Source: Phymatolithon calcareum
Lineage: Eukaryota > Rhodophyta > Florideophyceae > Hapalidiales
Direction: 5' to 3'
NCBI GenBank assembly: GCA_977006965.1
Contig: OZ345382.1
Coordinates: 496,001-560,000 of the forward strand
DNA: 64,000 nt
The notes below the pieces were generated by a model. It was not told the origin of the DNA. It was given only the letters and a program-made list of their open reading frames with translations, and ran no database searches. Below, one piece after another: positions 23,651-36,250 of the stretch (the stretch's first letter is position 1; every line of letters starts with the position of its first letter). The position numbers and the translations under genes are program-made.

Positions 23651-24584
23651 CAGGGGGCTGCGGGAAATATCGATCTCACCACTTTAGAATTGCTTCGACC
23701 ACGGAAGAATTTTGGGTCTAGCAAACCCCTATATCTTGCGTTTGAGATTAATTAGTATTGCATAGCTGCCTGGATCGTGCGCATTACACTGGTTTCTCCA
23801 ACCTCCAGCATCCCTGCACTACTGCAAGTTGCGTCAATTTAGTGCGCTTTTTTGACCCCAGTGCCGTATCAAAGAAAGGTTCCGTGCCCTTCGCCGGGGC
23901 AGCTGTTTCGTGCGAAACGGAAGGACTCTATAGAACTTTAAGCGCCGATCTCTCAAGTACGGAATTTTTTACTCTTGCAAGACATAAGTGTACCCTGTAG
24001 AGAATCCGCCCACGAAGCCTTTTCTCGAAAAACATTTACGAAATAAAAATTTCTTCATGGACATATCGACCGTCATAGTTTCGCGAAATCGCTGTTTCCA
24101 GCCGATTTTGCTATTTTGAGGAGACCAGATTTCGTACTACACGTAAAAGTTTCGTAAGAAAAACTTGATATTTCAGTAGGGGCGCACGACGTCATCGAGG
24201 ATACGCTGCAATTTTTATACTGCTCTCGTCCATGGCAGAGAAATTGGCTCTTAAAGATTTCGCTGTTTTAGTGAGCGCGTTTCGTGAAATCGTTCACGAA
24301 AAGGGCGAAGAAAGCGGAACGCCTGTTGCGTGCAGCAAATATGATATCTTTTTCACAGCGGGGACCAGGAAAACGAGGGACAGTCCTGCGAAATAAGCAT
24401 AATGCATAACACAGGCTCTATGGGCCAATTATGATGAGATTCCATCCAAGAGCGCTTTAGTTCATAGGAAGAAGAGCAATTTGGACGACATGCTTCTCCA
24501 CATCTACTTACAGTTTGCAATATGAAACATAATTTCCTGTAAAGGCCATGCGCTGGAGAGATCGATATTTCCCGCAACCCCCAG
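23651..24584. mobile_element. 0.93 kb Harbinger-like element with TGCGGGAAA ends
   Basis: The left end GGGGGCTGCGGGAAATATCG (23653-23672) and the right end, read inward, GGGGGTTGCGGGAAATATCG are inverted with one mismatch, and pairing continues through ATCTC for 25 bp. No transposase is encoded. It belongs to the same family of ends as the 33.6-36.3 kb element. Confidence 0.75.
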
Positions 24585-24599
24585 GGGAATGTGGACAAA

Positions 24600-26050
24600 A
24601 GCAGGAAATGCGTCATACCGAATTTTAATGATAAGCGCATGTGCCGTCCGTATGAAGCAGAGCAGGTAGTTTCGATTCCCGCGACAACGTGGCTCCATTT
24701 TGCATACAGTATTCTTAACGCGTTTGGCGCCAAATTTGCAAACGGATCCGAGACAAACATCTGACGAAATGCACACACGAATGCGATAGCCGAAGGGGCG
24801 CGCTCATGGGTTGGTGGTCCACTCTTGCCAGAAGTGCTCGCATGATCCATTTCTGCGAAAAGTAATCTATTCCTTGCGGACTCGTTGCCACTATTTAATC
24901 AGCTAGTCACGTCAGCGCCCGCACAACGCGAGTCGCGCCTCGGAGTCTGACATGGTATGGCAGCGTTTACTGCACTCCAACTGCACTGTCCCTAGGCTGC
25001 TTACAGCTCCACATGCCCCGGCATAATTCAATTGGCCGTTGTCCAACGATGGCGATGTCAGAGCGCAGCAAGAATAGAGAACCATTTGCCAAATTTCAAG
25101 CTCATATCTCTAAATATCAGGAAATCAATGATTCCTCTATGGGCCAATCTCTTGTAAAAAAATCTTCCCCTGAACTTGGAGCTGTCCTTCGATGACTTTG
25201 AGGACTGTGACTTTGATATCTATTTTAGTTGACTGCACTTCGTTGAGAAACTTGATTTCAGATGAAAATAGATTCTAAAGCGGTCATTATAAAAAACATG
25301 CCAAAATCAGCTATTTAAAATAACGTACATGGCAGCTCGGCACAAACTGGTCTTCAAGAGGGTAGCCGCAGGCTGCTACATAAGGCGTTTGCGTGGTTGA
25401 TGAACTTGTCTGAACCGTGTGAATATATGATGCACTTATGGTACACGGACTGGAACGGGAACGCGCTCTGGTTGTGGACAGGAACAGAAACATGCGACGG
25501 TATCCTTCCATTGCCGATCGCATTGTTTGTTGTAGCACTATTGCATTTCGCGGTGATTCAAGCCCTGCTAGATGGTCTCTTCCTCTACTCGAGACTAGGG
25601 TACAAAGTCTCTCCTCTCGCTCGTTACCATCGATATGGTAGGACACTTGAAAGGAGTCTTACTTTGATGATGGCAGATGAGACCGCACAGTAGGTGTAGG
25701 CTAGGATCCTTTGCCAAGAGAAGCCTAGAGCTTTGCTCTCCACTCTGACAACTGTGCTGTTCACGTGTCTATCGAACCAAGATAACAAACTTACGAATCT
25801 TACCACAGATAATCCTAAGGGAATTTGAGCTAAAGCAATGTGCTCGGGATCAATAGTCTATATGTATCAAGAGCTAAAAGCATGTCAAACAACAAGAAGA
25901 GCTCAAATACTAGCTCAGATATGTGTTTCAATCCACGTGAAGAAATGTATTCCCGGTTGCATATTGGTACGGAGCCTTTTTTGCCCTAGCAATCGATATA
26001 GCTCCAGGCTGTGGATATTTCATTTTAGAAACACTATTCCGCTTGCTACT
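24600..26050. other. No recognisable gene
   Basis: Short overlapping frames on both strands with no recognised domain. Confidence 0.3.
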
Positions 26051-26780
26051 CATGTATAATAGTCTGTTCAGGATATGTGTATGTGTAGCGCCCGATGTTA
26101 TGGCGCTGTCCCAAGAAGGTCGCTTTTTCCTCACGCGACTGTCCGCCGCACAACTTGGATCGCGATAGTAATGCTGCTCGTGGTAGGTGATCTGTTGAGC
26201 CATACTTGCACGTGTCTCTCATGTGTCTATACGCTACATCGCTGCCTTTTGCGTAGGTTTGTAGTATATAAGCTAGTTGGTTCCTTCCTCTGAGTAAAGT
26301 AAGGTGGGGAGTTCTTTGGATTTCGGCTCGAATGCTATGCTCGTAACACGTTACGACAGCGCGGAGTCGGAGTTCTTCCACCCTTGACCGCATCGGTTCA
26401 CTCTGCGAGCCAGCATGGTGGTCATTGCGCGCCCCATTTTCCCTTTTCGTTACCAAGGTTGACAGCCAGGCCATGGTCGCCGCCCGAAGACGACGCCGTC
26501 CCTGTATGTCTTTTCCTTCTTCCCTTCTTTTGTTCGTCATCTCGTAAGAGGCGCAGTGTCGTCCGCTCGGCAAATCTCTCCCCATTCCCGATGACTCGCG
26601 CTCGTGCTCATTCCACACGACCGTTAGAGCTCCCGGAAGGCTATCGCGCTTATCCTCATCATCCTCACGATTGGGTTGCGCTCGATGTGCTTCTGAAGCC
26701 CAGTACGGCGTAGCCTCGCGCTCGTGCTTGGTCGCCATGCCCGCTTGAGATCCCGCAAAGCCCATGGAGTTCTCAGAGAC
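26050..26780. other. Promoter-like or LTR-like block, unassigned
   Basis: GC-rich segment with a TATATAAG box at about 26265-26272 and a TGTAGCGCCC start at about 26083, loosely like a solo LTR. I could not find a matching target duplication. A partial duplication CTCGCGCTCGTGCT occurs at about 26595 and 26714. The 239-codon minus frame here has no family resemblance. Confidence 0.25.
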
Positions 26781-26784
26781 CGTA

Positions 26785-27020
26785 ATGCTTACAGTGTAAG
26801 CACTGGTAAGCTGTCAGCAGTATGATGTAAGCAGCTGTAAACAGTGGTTCTAGGGTTTGTCCTTGGTGATCCTTCATGGTGTAAGAACGCATCGAAACCT
26901 ACCGTACTGTAATTACTGTAATGCTATTTGTAAGGGCTTGCTGTAAATGCAAGCTGTAATGACAATTTGAAGGGAGCTAGTTTTATACGAAATGGAGAGT
27001 ATGATAGTAGCGCTGGACGC
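26785..27020 (+). repeat. TTACAG-rich repeat, copy 1
   Basis: About 200 bp carrying at least six CTGTAA/TTACAG hexamers, a central GGTTCTAGGGTTTGTCC and GCATCGAAACCTACC, and ending GACAATTTGAAGGGAGCTA, then GAGTATGATAGTAGCGCTGG and ACGCCA. The same order, inverted, is at 43563-43765. One border can form a small hairpin around TGG (TGGCGT/ACGCCA in copy 2). Confidence 0.75.
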
Positions 27021-27950
27021 CAAAACATCTTTCGCTAAAGTAAGTGCGACATACCCAAGTTACGGTCTTGTGGAGTGCACATTAGAGCGAAAAATATCAA
27101 TCTCGTACCGGGAGGACGCGGGGAATAACTTAATTTTGGAATATGACGAAACTTCGCATACTTCGGTTTCTGTTTCAATTCTCGAGGTGGAGGGTAAAGA
27201 TGTGAACAAAACCAAATACTGTTTACTCCCACCCAGTCAACTATCTCAAATTCATCATCACCCATAGAGACAGCATAATTTTCGACGGCTCTTTTGACAT
27301 TAACATAGTAACTTGCTGCCCATCGGACCAGGACATGTTGAACTTGCTGTCAATATGTGTCTCGACAGCGAAAGGAAGTGGAATTTTGGCAGTAGATAAT
27401 AGGAGGGTATTGAGATCATACTTTTGGAACTCCGATTGCTGCTACCATGTTCCCTTCGGAGCTATAGTATCTAAATCGCCATTAGAAAGCAGATCGCGCA
27501 GCATGCGGCCTGCCTTCGAATCACGGCGGAGGCGCGGGGAGGTTTTTTTGTTGGGGTCGTCATTTCTCACTTTCAGATATGGGAAGCTTTTCACGATACT
27601 AGACTCTGCACTCTCGGGTTTATGTACCTGCTGAGAGAAAGATTACACTACTGTATATATTGTCATATGACATTACTATCTTGGTATTCTCTTTCAACGT
27701 GCTATGAACTGCAATCACAACAAAGGGGGACTTAAAATATCGAATTGATCTCACTACGAACTACCAAATGCGCAAGGTGTCGTGACGTTAGTGGCCAGTA
27801 GAGCCTGTTAGCTTTGATGCCGTCATGCAGAATCTAGACCGCTAGCTGCTATCAGTGAGAATATTGTCCACTCGCAGTGTGCCATATGAAAGATATTGTG
27901 TAAATTACAAACTTGCAATTATGCATTGTTGCAATCGAAAGTGCACCATC
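27020..27950. other. No recognisable gene
   Basis: A 91-codon plus frame at 26992-27267 begins inside the TTACAG repeat border and has no recognised domain. Nothing else seen. Confidence 0.3.
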
Positions 27951-27957
27951 GAGTAGC

Positions 27958-28947
27958 TTACATGTGAACAAATGTTCCGCGTTTTGTCGTCAAACGGTCA
28001 ATTCGTGCCTCGCGCGATCCGTACAATCGGACGGCTGGGTGGCCGCGCGGAAAAGGGGAAGGGATTGAGCTGGTGAGAGTGTGATCGGGCCAATGCCTTC
28101 TCGTAGGAACGGGCTTCGGCCAATGCCTTCGCGATAGACCAAAGTAGCCTTTAGCTTTACTTAGTCTGTTACGTTCTCTCCAGGAGAACCACAGCTGAGG
28201 GGGATGGTCAGCAAGATTTGTAGCAACACAGGAACTCGCCGGCCTGAGTCGACTCATCGACGATATGCAAGATGGGGGAAAACCGATGTACATCATGTCC
28301 ATTAAGATGAGCTCGTTGAACCGCGCATTCTCGGTGCCAAACGAGACACGAAATCGGGTTGGTGTAGGGCGGATGCGCTGGCATGGGTCGCATCTCTTCG
28401 GGATTTCTTTGAGAATCTTGAGAGTTTCTGGTGTTAAATACTCGGGGCGTGCTTTGCGGAGCAAATTGAAGAGCTTACCAGCAGATGGATGGAGGAACTG
28501 CCGATGGATCTTGTGGAGCTGCATTGGAGTGAAATGTATCCGAACTCCATTGTTAAACGGGACATACACGTGCCTGCTCGGCGCACGTACGAGCGGGATG
28601 AACCACCCATCAACGTACTTCATGCGGCCGTCTCCGATTTCCCGGGCTGATCTCTTCGCCAGTCGATGAAATGCAGTATTTTCGACCACTTGATGGCGAT
28701 CGAGAATGTCCATTCCGACTAGGGCCCGGATATCAGGTGCCACAATATCAAAATCAACTATGATGGGTGGCACACCGGGTGGAGTTGGGAGAGGCAGCGC
28801 TACTTGTCCTAGTGAAAAGAAGGACTCATCACCGAAACGGAATCGATTTCCAGAGCGTCGAACTTGTCGTCGGTGCGTTCCGGTAGAGTGGAGCAGGTGG
28901 TTCATTTCGCGTTTTCCAACGACTGACTTAGGCGCGCCTATATCCAC
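27958..28947 (-). pseudogene. Copia-type protease and integrase, truncated
   Basis: Part of a degraded LTR retrotransposon. At the N terminus is VDIGAPKSVVG (aspartic protease DTG site, with Ile for Thr), followed by RFRFGDESFFSLG and LVGMDILDRHQ, the typical end of the protease. Then comes HKIHRQFLHPSAGKLFNLL, CDPCQRI (the HHCC zinc-binding domain of integrase) and ELILMDMMYI, the start of the catalytic core. Protease followed directly by integrase is the Copia order. After about 28290 the frame shifts (another frame continues HIVDESTQAGEFLCCYKS) and the core is cut short. No reverse transcriptase or RNase H is found downstream. A TGA lies just before the protease (about 28948). Confidence 0.8.
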
Positions 28948-29111
28948 TCAGAATCCAATAGGGCGATCGGATTTGCACTTCTTCATAATGTCTGCCACGA
29001 GTATACTAGTGCAGTCGATATCAGTGTGGACCTTTTGGTGGAGACGGATAGCTTTTTGATGATGAAACGACGGGCGTGGCCGATGTGGGTTAACTGCGTG
29101 GTCACATCGCC

Positions 29112-30560
29112 TTAGCAAAAATCCGACGGCGGAATCTGTTCGGAGAGGGTTGAGGATACCATATTTGTGGTGAACTCCTTGTAGAAGTCTTCGAGATGGT
29201 GCTGGTCGGCGCAGTCTACACTGGTCGCACCAACTAGAGCGTCGTCGAGCTCTTGGGCCGCAGCTTCTCCGAAGTGGGTGGATTCTCCCCCCGTCCCTGG
29301 AGAGTCACTAGGGATGTCTGACCGATTCTCTCCCTCCATACCGAGAATGAAATCGCGAATAACGTGGACGTGGGATTCCCCTCTTCGAAGTCGGTCGCCC
29401 GTACGCGAAGCGATTGCTCCTTCGTTGCATCTATGACCTGGGACCCACGGCGCCGAACACTTGAAGCACTCATTTCGGCGGCGTGCTTCTTCGAAAGTGC
29501 GATATCTTGGGTGGGGCTTAGGAGTGGATCTTCTCCCGAAATTCGGGCTGCGGCGAGGTGGGTGTTTGCGTACGCTGCGAGGGTGATGACCGTAGCGCTG
29601 AAAGTGCGTAGCATCCTCTTCCAATTCATTGACGCCGGTCGAGATACCTTGATTGTTTGCTTCTTTCAGCTCGTTGGCAAGTTACAAACTTTCATGCAAG
29701 GCAGTGACGAACCCATGAAACTTGTACTTGTGCGACACGAGGTTTCGAATGGGGGCGAGTGCCCATTCGAGAACGATGACAGCCTTTCGTAGGAAGCGGA
29801 TCTTGTTTTTGTCCGAGCGGAAACCAGGGGGGCATTGCGGTGTGAGCTGCTCAATGTGCTCAACGAGTTTTGTCAGCCCCTCGGGAGCGGAATTCAAAGC
29901 GTGTGCATGCATGAAGCTCTCGAGCTTTAATCACTCCAGCGTGGACTGTACCTGCAGCTGACGCGAGTCGCTGTCATGCTCTGTCTTCATGAGGGAGCAG
30001 ACTTTCTTCGTACGTCATGCCCGGCCTGTACTGGTTCAGGAGAAAGGTGCGAGCGGGGCCATCCAAGACGTTCATAAAGTAGTCCACCTTCTGTGGCGGA
30101 GTGAGCAAATGCTGACGAGCACAAGCTTCGTAATCACGGAGTAGAAGGTCGATGGACTGGGAAAGATCTCCGGTAAACTTTCGACAGTAAAACTGCTGGA
30201 GCACAGAGTTCGCCTTCCGCGTGTCCTCGTAATCTATCGGTAAGCGGAAAGAGTCGAACGCTGTGGTATGGTGCCTCGGTGTCTCTACGGGGTGGACACG
30301 AGGGGGCGTAGAACCGGGAAGGTGACCGGGATGAGCAGTAAACACAGGGCGGTCGGTCGGCGGTACAGTGGGAGTGCTCCGAATCGAACCCAGCGTTGGA
30401 GTCGGCGGATGTGCAGCGAGTGACGAGGGGGTTGATATTCTACATGACCAGCGGTTCCGGCCGTAGGAGCCCCAGATGGCCTGTGAGTATGTATAGATCG
30501 GGCGTTCTTGAACTTGTCGATGATAGAGCGAGTTGAACTAGGGTCCAACCCGAGAACATA
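29112..30560 (-). pseudogene. Copia-type gag, broken
   Basis: Gag of the same element as the protease-integrase piece. At 29974-30345 lies a capsid-like stretch with FYCRKFTGDLSQSIDLLLRD and DYFMNVLDGPARTFL. At 29682-29912 a second capsid part continues in another frame, and 29112-29624 holds the zinc knuckle CFKCSAPWVPGHRC (CCHC). At least three frames are needed, so it is dead. The N-terminal, Pro/Thr-rich part extends to about 30560, where composition changes abruptly to AT-rich. No LTRs were recognised on either side. Confidence 0.7.
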
Positions 30561-32030
30561 TGCAAACCAGGCTTGGTTCATGATACTCTTTTGTACAAGT
30601 TCATGAGCTTGGAGAGACAACTGCACAATAAAGTCTTGTGGGATAATGCTAATCTTGCATCCATACAATATGCTATACTGTATAGATGCAAGATTGGAAT
30701 CATAAATAACTGTAATCTCAGTTCCACAGCTGTGCAGAATTGAGCTTATGGGGAGGTATGAATTCAACTTTTCCAAATAGGAATTCACCTAGTTTTTCGT
30801 TAGCCTATTATGTAAAGTACATGTTCATATTTCTTACATATAGAATACGTTGTGTTTAATTTATGGTATAAGTTATGGCTATGTTATGGCCCGCGATAGC
30901 TCACTAACAATAGAAATATTTAAAGGAGCTTTGTGTGAGAACTATAGACCTTTACGAATCAGTAATGCCATAATCTATAAGAGCGAATGTGACCAGATCT
31001 GTACGATTTTAAATTTTCTTAAGCTACCAAAATATGTATTAAAAAACTGGTCTGCAACTGCAAAACGTATGCGATTTTCCATATCTTATGGATATTTAAT
31101 CCCCATTAAAAGCATAATCTTAATGGTAAAGGTCATTTTTACTATTACAGGGTGTGCGTTGCAGTGGTGAGACTCAACTTTTGGCAAAAAAAATATACAA
31201 GGAACAGTCGCTCAAGCTGGCAGTGATCTTTAAACTTTTTAAGAAGCCAAACTTTCGGCATAAATCAAACAACTTTCACTAAATTCATTGCTGCGAGACG
31301 TCGAGTAGTATGATCAGTACGACATGAATTAAATTTAGAAAGAACTTATTTGAATTGAAATTAGATCAACCAATTAATGTATACATAGATATCAAAATAT
31401 CACGTATGATTTCTCAATATTATTTCCGCCATTTTGAGTTTCTTATACGGCTACTCCTTAGGATCAGCATGGTACTATTCTCTTTAAATTTGTTATTCAC
31501 GACGTTTTGTATAGTTACAGATAAGATTTTGGAACGCAGTGGAACTTTATAGAGTATAAATCATGCACAGGAAGACAATAACTCTATCTGACTTGTCAGT
31601 TAATTCGATGCATTCAAATTTAAAAACATTTCCATCTATTTACCAAGGTTTGAAAATTAGGCCTTGGAACTGTAGTATGATACTTTTATTTTCTTTCTGG
31701 AGATTGAACAGAATTTTACTTCTGTTACATATTTAAGCGAACTGATTAGTTTCACTTTGTGAAACGTCTATACTGTCTCATGGAATGGAACAAAAAGGAT
31801 TTTCCGTTAATTACAACTTTGAATTACACATTTGATATGTAAATGAGCTCATCAGAATAGTACACATAACGCCCGTAAATTTTATTGCACACTCTTTGCG
31901 AAATTTATTCATTAATAAACCATTTTATAATGGCGCTCTCGTACCGCAGGTTATATAAAATTTACCGCTCCCCTCGGGCTGCAGGTATTAGCAACAAAAG
32001 TCGTGCACAACGCTCATCACGGTATATTTG
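30560..32030. other. AT-rich block, no gene
   Basis: Sharp rise in A+T compared with the neighbours. Near its left edge an imperfect hairpin pairs AATCTTGCATCCATAC (about 30649) with GTATAGATGCAAGATT (about 30690). I found no organelle gene in it. Confidence 0.4.
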
Positions 32031-32079
32031 CCGCCATCGGCAGAGATATGGCCAAAAACTCTGGCAACATGTGCCATGT

Positions 32080-32838
32080 GATTGACGAGCAGTGTTTCGA
32101 GGCCTTATTTGGGGTGCCGCCAAAAATATTTTCAACTCTATTGTACTAATTGGAGCCTGTTTGTCCGTATCGGGATCAGCCGAAACATTTTCTTTGGGCG
32201 CTGTTGCTGTTGAAAGTGTACGCAACGGAACAAGTTAACCACGTTACTACCGGTTCAGACAAAAAACCTTCCGATCGTGGGCGTAGACTTTCATTAAGGC
32301 TCTGTCAAGAATCAATACTGTAAGTCCTTAATTTTTCTAAATTTTCAATCTTTTTCGAAGGTCACTTCTGAAGTTTTTCTATATTAGCTCCATTTTTTAG
32401 TTTTTTTGCCTTAAGAGACTTTTCGAGTCACGTGTCTGTCGATGGCACGGATGTCCGAATATATGCACCAACTCCGTTTGAATCGAAGTTGTACTCACAC
32501 AAGTATAAAGGCCCAGGAATTATATATGAAATGGGGTGACTGCAAGGACGGGTAACATTGTATGGGCGAATGGACATTTCCACTGTTGATCAAATTCCGA
32601 TGTGAGCATATTTCGAAGTGGTATGAAAAGACACTTAATTGATAGTGCAAAGGTGAAGCCGAAAATGGCTAGAGATGAGCCGTGCGTCCTTCCAGATCCT
32701 AACGAAGAGCTACTGGCTAATATAAGAGCTCGCCATGACGATTTATGCAGTTTTCCCTTAGCGGACATCGTTTTCCACGCGATTTGTCTAAACACAGTAT
32801 GTGGATGCACGCCGTTGTTAGAGTTACTCAGGTAGTTT
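32080..32838 (+). pseudogene. Harbinger/IS5-like transposase, relic 1
   Basis: Reads EQCFEALFGVPPKIFSTL, QPKHFLWALLLLKVYATE and DKKTFRSWA, then near 32430 VSVDGTDVRIYAPTPF (first catalytic Asp region) and SHKYKGPG, and near 32602 IFRSGMKRHLID and DEPCVLPDP. Order and motifs match the transposase at 33.7-34.75 kb. Stops interrupt it at least three times. A degenerate end, TTTTCCGCGTCCCCC at 33018-33032, may be its right terminus. Confidence 0.7.
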
Positions 32839-32839
32839 T

Positions 32840-33620
32840 GGAACCGAAAGCCCTCCTCTTGAGATAGAATTCTAAAATTATTTTGCTATAAATTCTGAGC
32901 GATTGTAACACATAGCGATGTAGTCGCAGGATACTTTTTAAATTAATAAACAAATTATTGTTACTACATCCATAGTCAGATATTGCCATTTCCTTGTAAC
33001 TTACGAATTTTCATTATTTTCCGCGTCCCCCAGCTGTCCATGAGAATCAGCCTCGCTGTACACCGGTTATTTTATTTAGTAAAACGGAAACACTTTGCAT
33101 CATGGAAAACAGTAAAATAGTGTAAGTTATACTATTTCCACAGTATGCGTTTGTTACACTATTTAAGTGCAAATCGGAAACACTGTAACATTACACAAAA
33201 GTGTCGGGACTGTCAAAGTTTTGATATCCTGGACGGAAACGATGTCCTGTGTGTTATCATTTTTTTGATGGTAATGTAAAACACTGCTCCTTGAGCAAGA
33301 GGTCTTCATAGTATTTTCTCTTTGGTAGATCGGAAGTCTTAAAGAGAGAAAAAACTATGAAAACATGATTCTCAGAGAGCAGGTGATTCTTTTAGGGGGA
33401 TCTTCGTTGCACGGTTATGAAATTGTGGTTACGATTGTGACGAGTATCTTTGACAATGAACTGTGCTGCCAGCACAAGAAACTTAATCTTTCTGTCAGAG
33501 TCAGAGATACAGAATCGATTTAAAAGTCCATAGAGAACAGTAAAATTTTCCATTCCAGTGAGGAAGAAAACCCAATTTAGAATAGGACATTCTTAGAACC
33601 AGGAGTGCCCCTCTGAGGTG
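32840..33620. other. Foldback segments, no gene
   Basis: CATAGTATTTTCTCTTT (about 33307) pairs imperfectly with AAAGAGAGAAAAAACTATG (about 33342), with further outer pairing. At 33080-33190 CGGAAACACT occurs twice around a small inverted AATAGTGTAA. Probably decayed MITEs. Confidence 0.4.
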
Positions 33621-33707
33621 GAGGGCGGATACGGGAGAATGCGGGAAATTCAGAAATTTGGCACTATTTGACGTTTGAGCTCGAAAAATCAACTTTCACA
33701 CTTATTT

Positions 33708-34742
33708 TTAGTTGCATACTTGTCGAAAATTTTGAAGGATGCATGGTGCATTCATTTTACTACAAGGTACTAAGATCAATGTGAGAAAGTGGTTCTTTTT
33801 CGAGCATGAGCTGCATATTGTTGAGAACAGCAAAGAAACAGGAGGAACGTAACGAATGCTGGTGACGAAAGCGGTGCCCGTGAACGAAAATCTGTTTCGT
33901 GCGACGGTTCGCAGTCTCATGTCTTGCGCGATTATGCGAATACAGCTGTGACCTTGAATTACCAGGTCCGGTGGCTGAAAAACACTCTCATCAGGGTAGA
34001 AAGCATCTGCTATAACGAACTCGGCCTGATCCAAGTTTTGCTTGAGTCCAGAATTAAATATTTTTAGATCGGGGTGAGATACAGCTGGAAGTGGACCGTA
34101 AGCCAACAATATTTTGCCAGTTTCGATTGACAAAGCTATCTCGTACCGCAACGCTGCAGCTTTGATTTTAAAGATAAACCACATTGGACTGAAAGGCGAT
34201 GGCTCTTCATTTGCACAGTCCGTGTTGTCTACCGAATTCCACGCTCCGTCCACACACACTCCTGTTTTTCGCGCACTCTATTGAATCTGAAAAAAATGTG
34301 AAGAACCGCTGGTCGAAAAATTGAAATAACGACGGATCCAGAGCACGCACCAAAAGGATTTCTGCAATCATACAAACAGCCATGACCATTTCCGTAGCGT
34401 CTTTTCATCGGCGAACGCAATAGTGGCATGAACATGCTCGCTCGAGTAAATTTTCAAGAATATTAGGGCCCAGAGCAAATGCTTCGGTTTGCTTTTGGGA
34501 GGGCGGTATTCGGCAAGCATCGCGCACAGAAGCGCACACACAGCCGGAGAGGCTCCAAAAAGGGAGCGAAAGCGACGATTAGAACATGTGCTGTTGAGTC
34601 CATGTGCTCTTCCGGTAAAGCTGGCACCTAGGCCAGCGAAGTCAGCAGGAGAGGTGAAGTCGGAATCGTCGCACATGTTGGTGCTCGGAGCTCTGATTAC
34701 ACAGGCCAATGGCTTCGGTCCTTTTTTCGGTATTTTCTCCAA
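33708..34742 (-). pseudogene. Harbinger/IS5-like transposase
   Basis: DDE transposase of the DDE_Tnp_4-like group. The N-terminal part (34368-34742) contains FRSLFGASPAVCALL, KPKHLLWALIFLKIYSSEHV and DEKTLRKWSWLFV. The middle (34207-34389) continues MIAEILLVRALDPSLF in a different frame. The catalytic part (33708-34259) reads VCVDGAWNSVDNTDCANEEP (the VDGTD region carrying the first Asp, altered), then FSPMWFIFKIKAAALRYEIAL, GPLPAVSHPDLKIF and FVIADAFYPDE (second Asp region). Two frameshifts, near 34370 and 34260, cancel each other, so the ends share one frame. Divergent from the plus-strand gene at 35334. Confidence 0.75.
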
Positions 34743-35333
34743 GTTGAAGGCCTAGTACCTCTACAAAAACAAACTCTTGCGGGGTATATTCTACAACACG
34801 CAGAAGAGGAAATCGAAAACTTCAATTTGATGTGCACTAAGAGGCATGAAGTGGGTGGGGTGCTGAGAAAACGCCTAAGAAAATTTAAAAAAAACGGCCA
34901 AGGACAAAATTTGTCCTTGATCATTTCAGGAAATTGCCGTCAAAAGCGTCAAAAGGGAAGTTACATGCCCTCTCTGAACTCATTCTGATACATGCTTGTT
35001 GTAGCTTTCTGTCAGACATTGATGTAAACTGAACAGAATGATGCTTCAATTGCAAAATATTCTCGAGGTAGAATTTTGCAGAGCCGTTATGATAGCGCAT
35101 AAGAGCGAAATGTGAAACTCATCCTTGGCAATTCGAGTTAGCTGGATTCAAAAACGTCCTTGACAACAATTTTTACTCTTATTTTTCGCGGGAAACTGCA
35201 TTTCGCGAACAGAAACTCTAGTTCAGTGAATCACATTGTGCTTCCCGATGTCACGGAGAATAAATTCGTCATCTACTTAAGCAACGTAGCCCAAGCCTCA
35301 CATCATCGCCAAGCGTATTTGCTCAAATCCGCA

Positions 35334-36250
35334 ATGCCGAAGCGCAAGGCTGCTTTCGCTCCAGACTCTCTCCCTGCCGGCCCCGCTGCGGCGCACCTTT
35401 TGGCAATACTTTTGGCTAGCGGCGAAATTCAGCGCCAAGACAAAGCAAGTAAATGGCACAAGCACCCAAGCTACGGCAAGGATTTCCAAGTTGGGGCGCT
35501 GGACAAGTTTCGAAAAAGAACGAAGAAGCTACTGAAAAAGAATCATGGTGTTATTTCTCTTCTGAAGGTGAGTGTTGGTCATTCTTCTCTTTTAAGATTT
35601 CTCCGATGTGAAATTGGTGCTAACAAAGTTGTAGACATCGCTTGTGCTGTAGACTTGAACACGAAAGCCACCTGCGCGCCACCAGACGTTGGTGACGATT
35701 ACGACGACGACGATGATGACTGTCTGGACATGCATGGCGGACATACGGGGGAGGAAATAATTTCCCATAATTTTACGTTTAAACCGTTCTACGTCATGAG
35801 CAATTTCAGAGAGAGCGTTACGAAAGATGGCAGTGTTTCTGTCGCCGTACTTTGCCGACCAGAATTGGAGAACATGCAGGTGATATCCAAGTACAAGTAG
35901 AGGACGAAGAGTACCTAGCGATCGGTGGGTCAATGACCGACCCTAAAATGCTAACGAAGAAATTGTTAATAGGCGATGATTTTCCCAAAATTGAACCGGA
36001 TCACCCTATGGTTGAAAACTTTCACGAATTTCTGTCCAAGTTCCTGTCTCGTGAAGGTAATTCATTTACACCATGGTGCCGCATTCCCCTCCCCTTTCCC
36101 GTCAAGCCATATTATCGACAGTGGCCGTTATCGTGGCCTGAGACGGAACAAAGTGTTCTGTTTGTGACGCTATCGGCACCTATGCCGAAATACAGCCCGC
36201 TCCTCCGCAAGCTGGTGATCAAAAAACTGTCAGTTTTTGAAAAAAATTAA
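35334..36250 (+). pseudogene. Second gene of the Harbinger-like element
   Basis: Begins at an ATG at 35334-35336. It has a helical basic region around residues 40-75 (KWHKHPSYGKDFQVG, then KFRKRTKKLLKKNHG), an acidic Asp run (DDYDDDDDDC), and a C-terminal part (35852-36250 in another frame) with DIQVQVEDEEYLAIGG, FHEFLSKFLSREGN and RIPLPFPVKPY. The first frame reads SVSVAVLCRPELE just before it closes, and joins smoothly to the second if one base is shifted near 35870. No known domain is certain. Its place beside the transposase suggests the accessory DNA-binding or regulatory protein of this family. Confidence 0.55.

Noticed and set aside
26046-26765. 239-codon minus frame
   Set aside because: Arg/Glu-rich with no domain; probably open by composition opposite an LTR-like or promoter-like block.
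30560-32030. AT-rich block as a possible organelle insertion
   Set aside because: No organelle gene or rRNA/tRNA sequence could be recognised in it.
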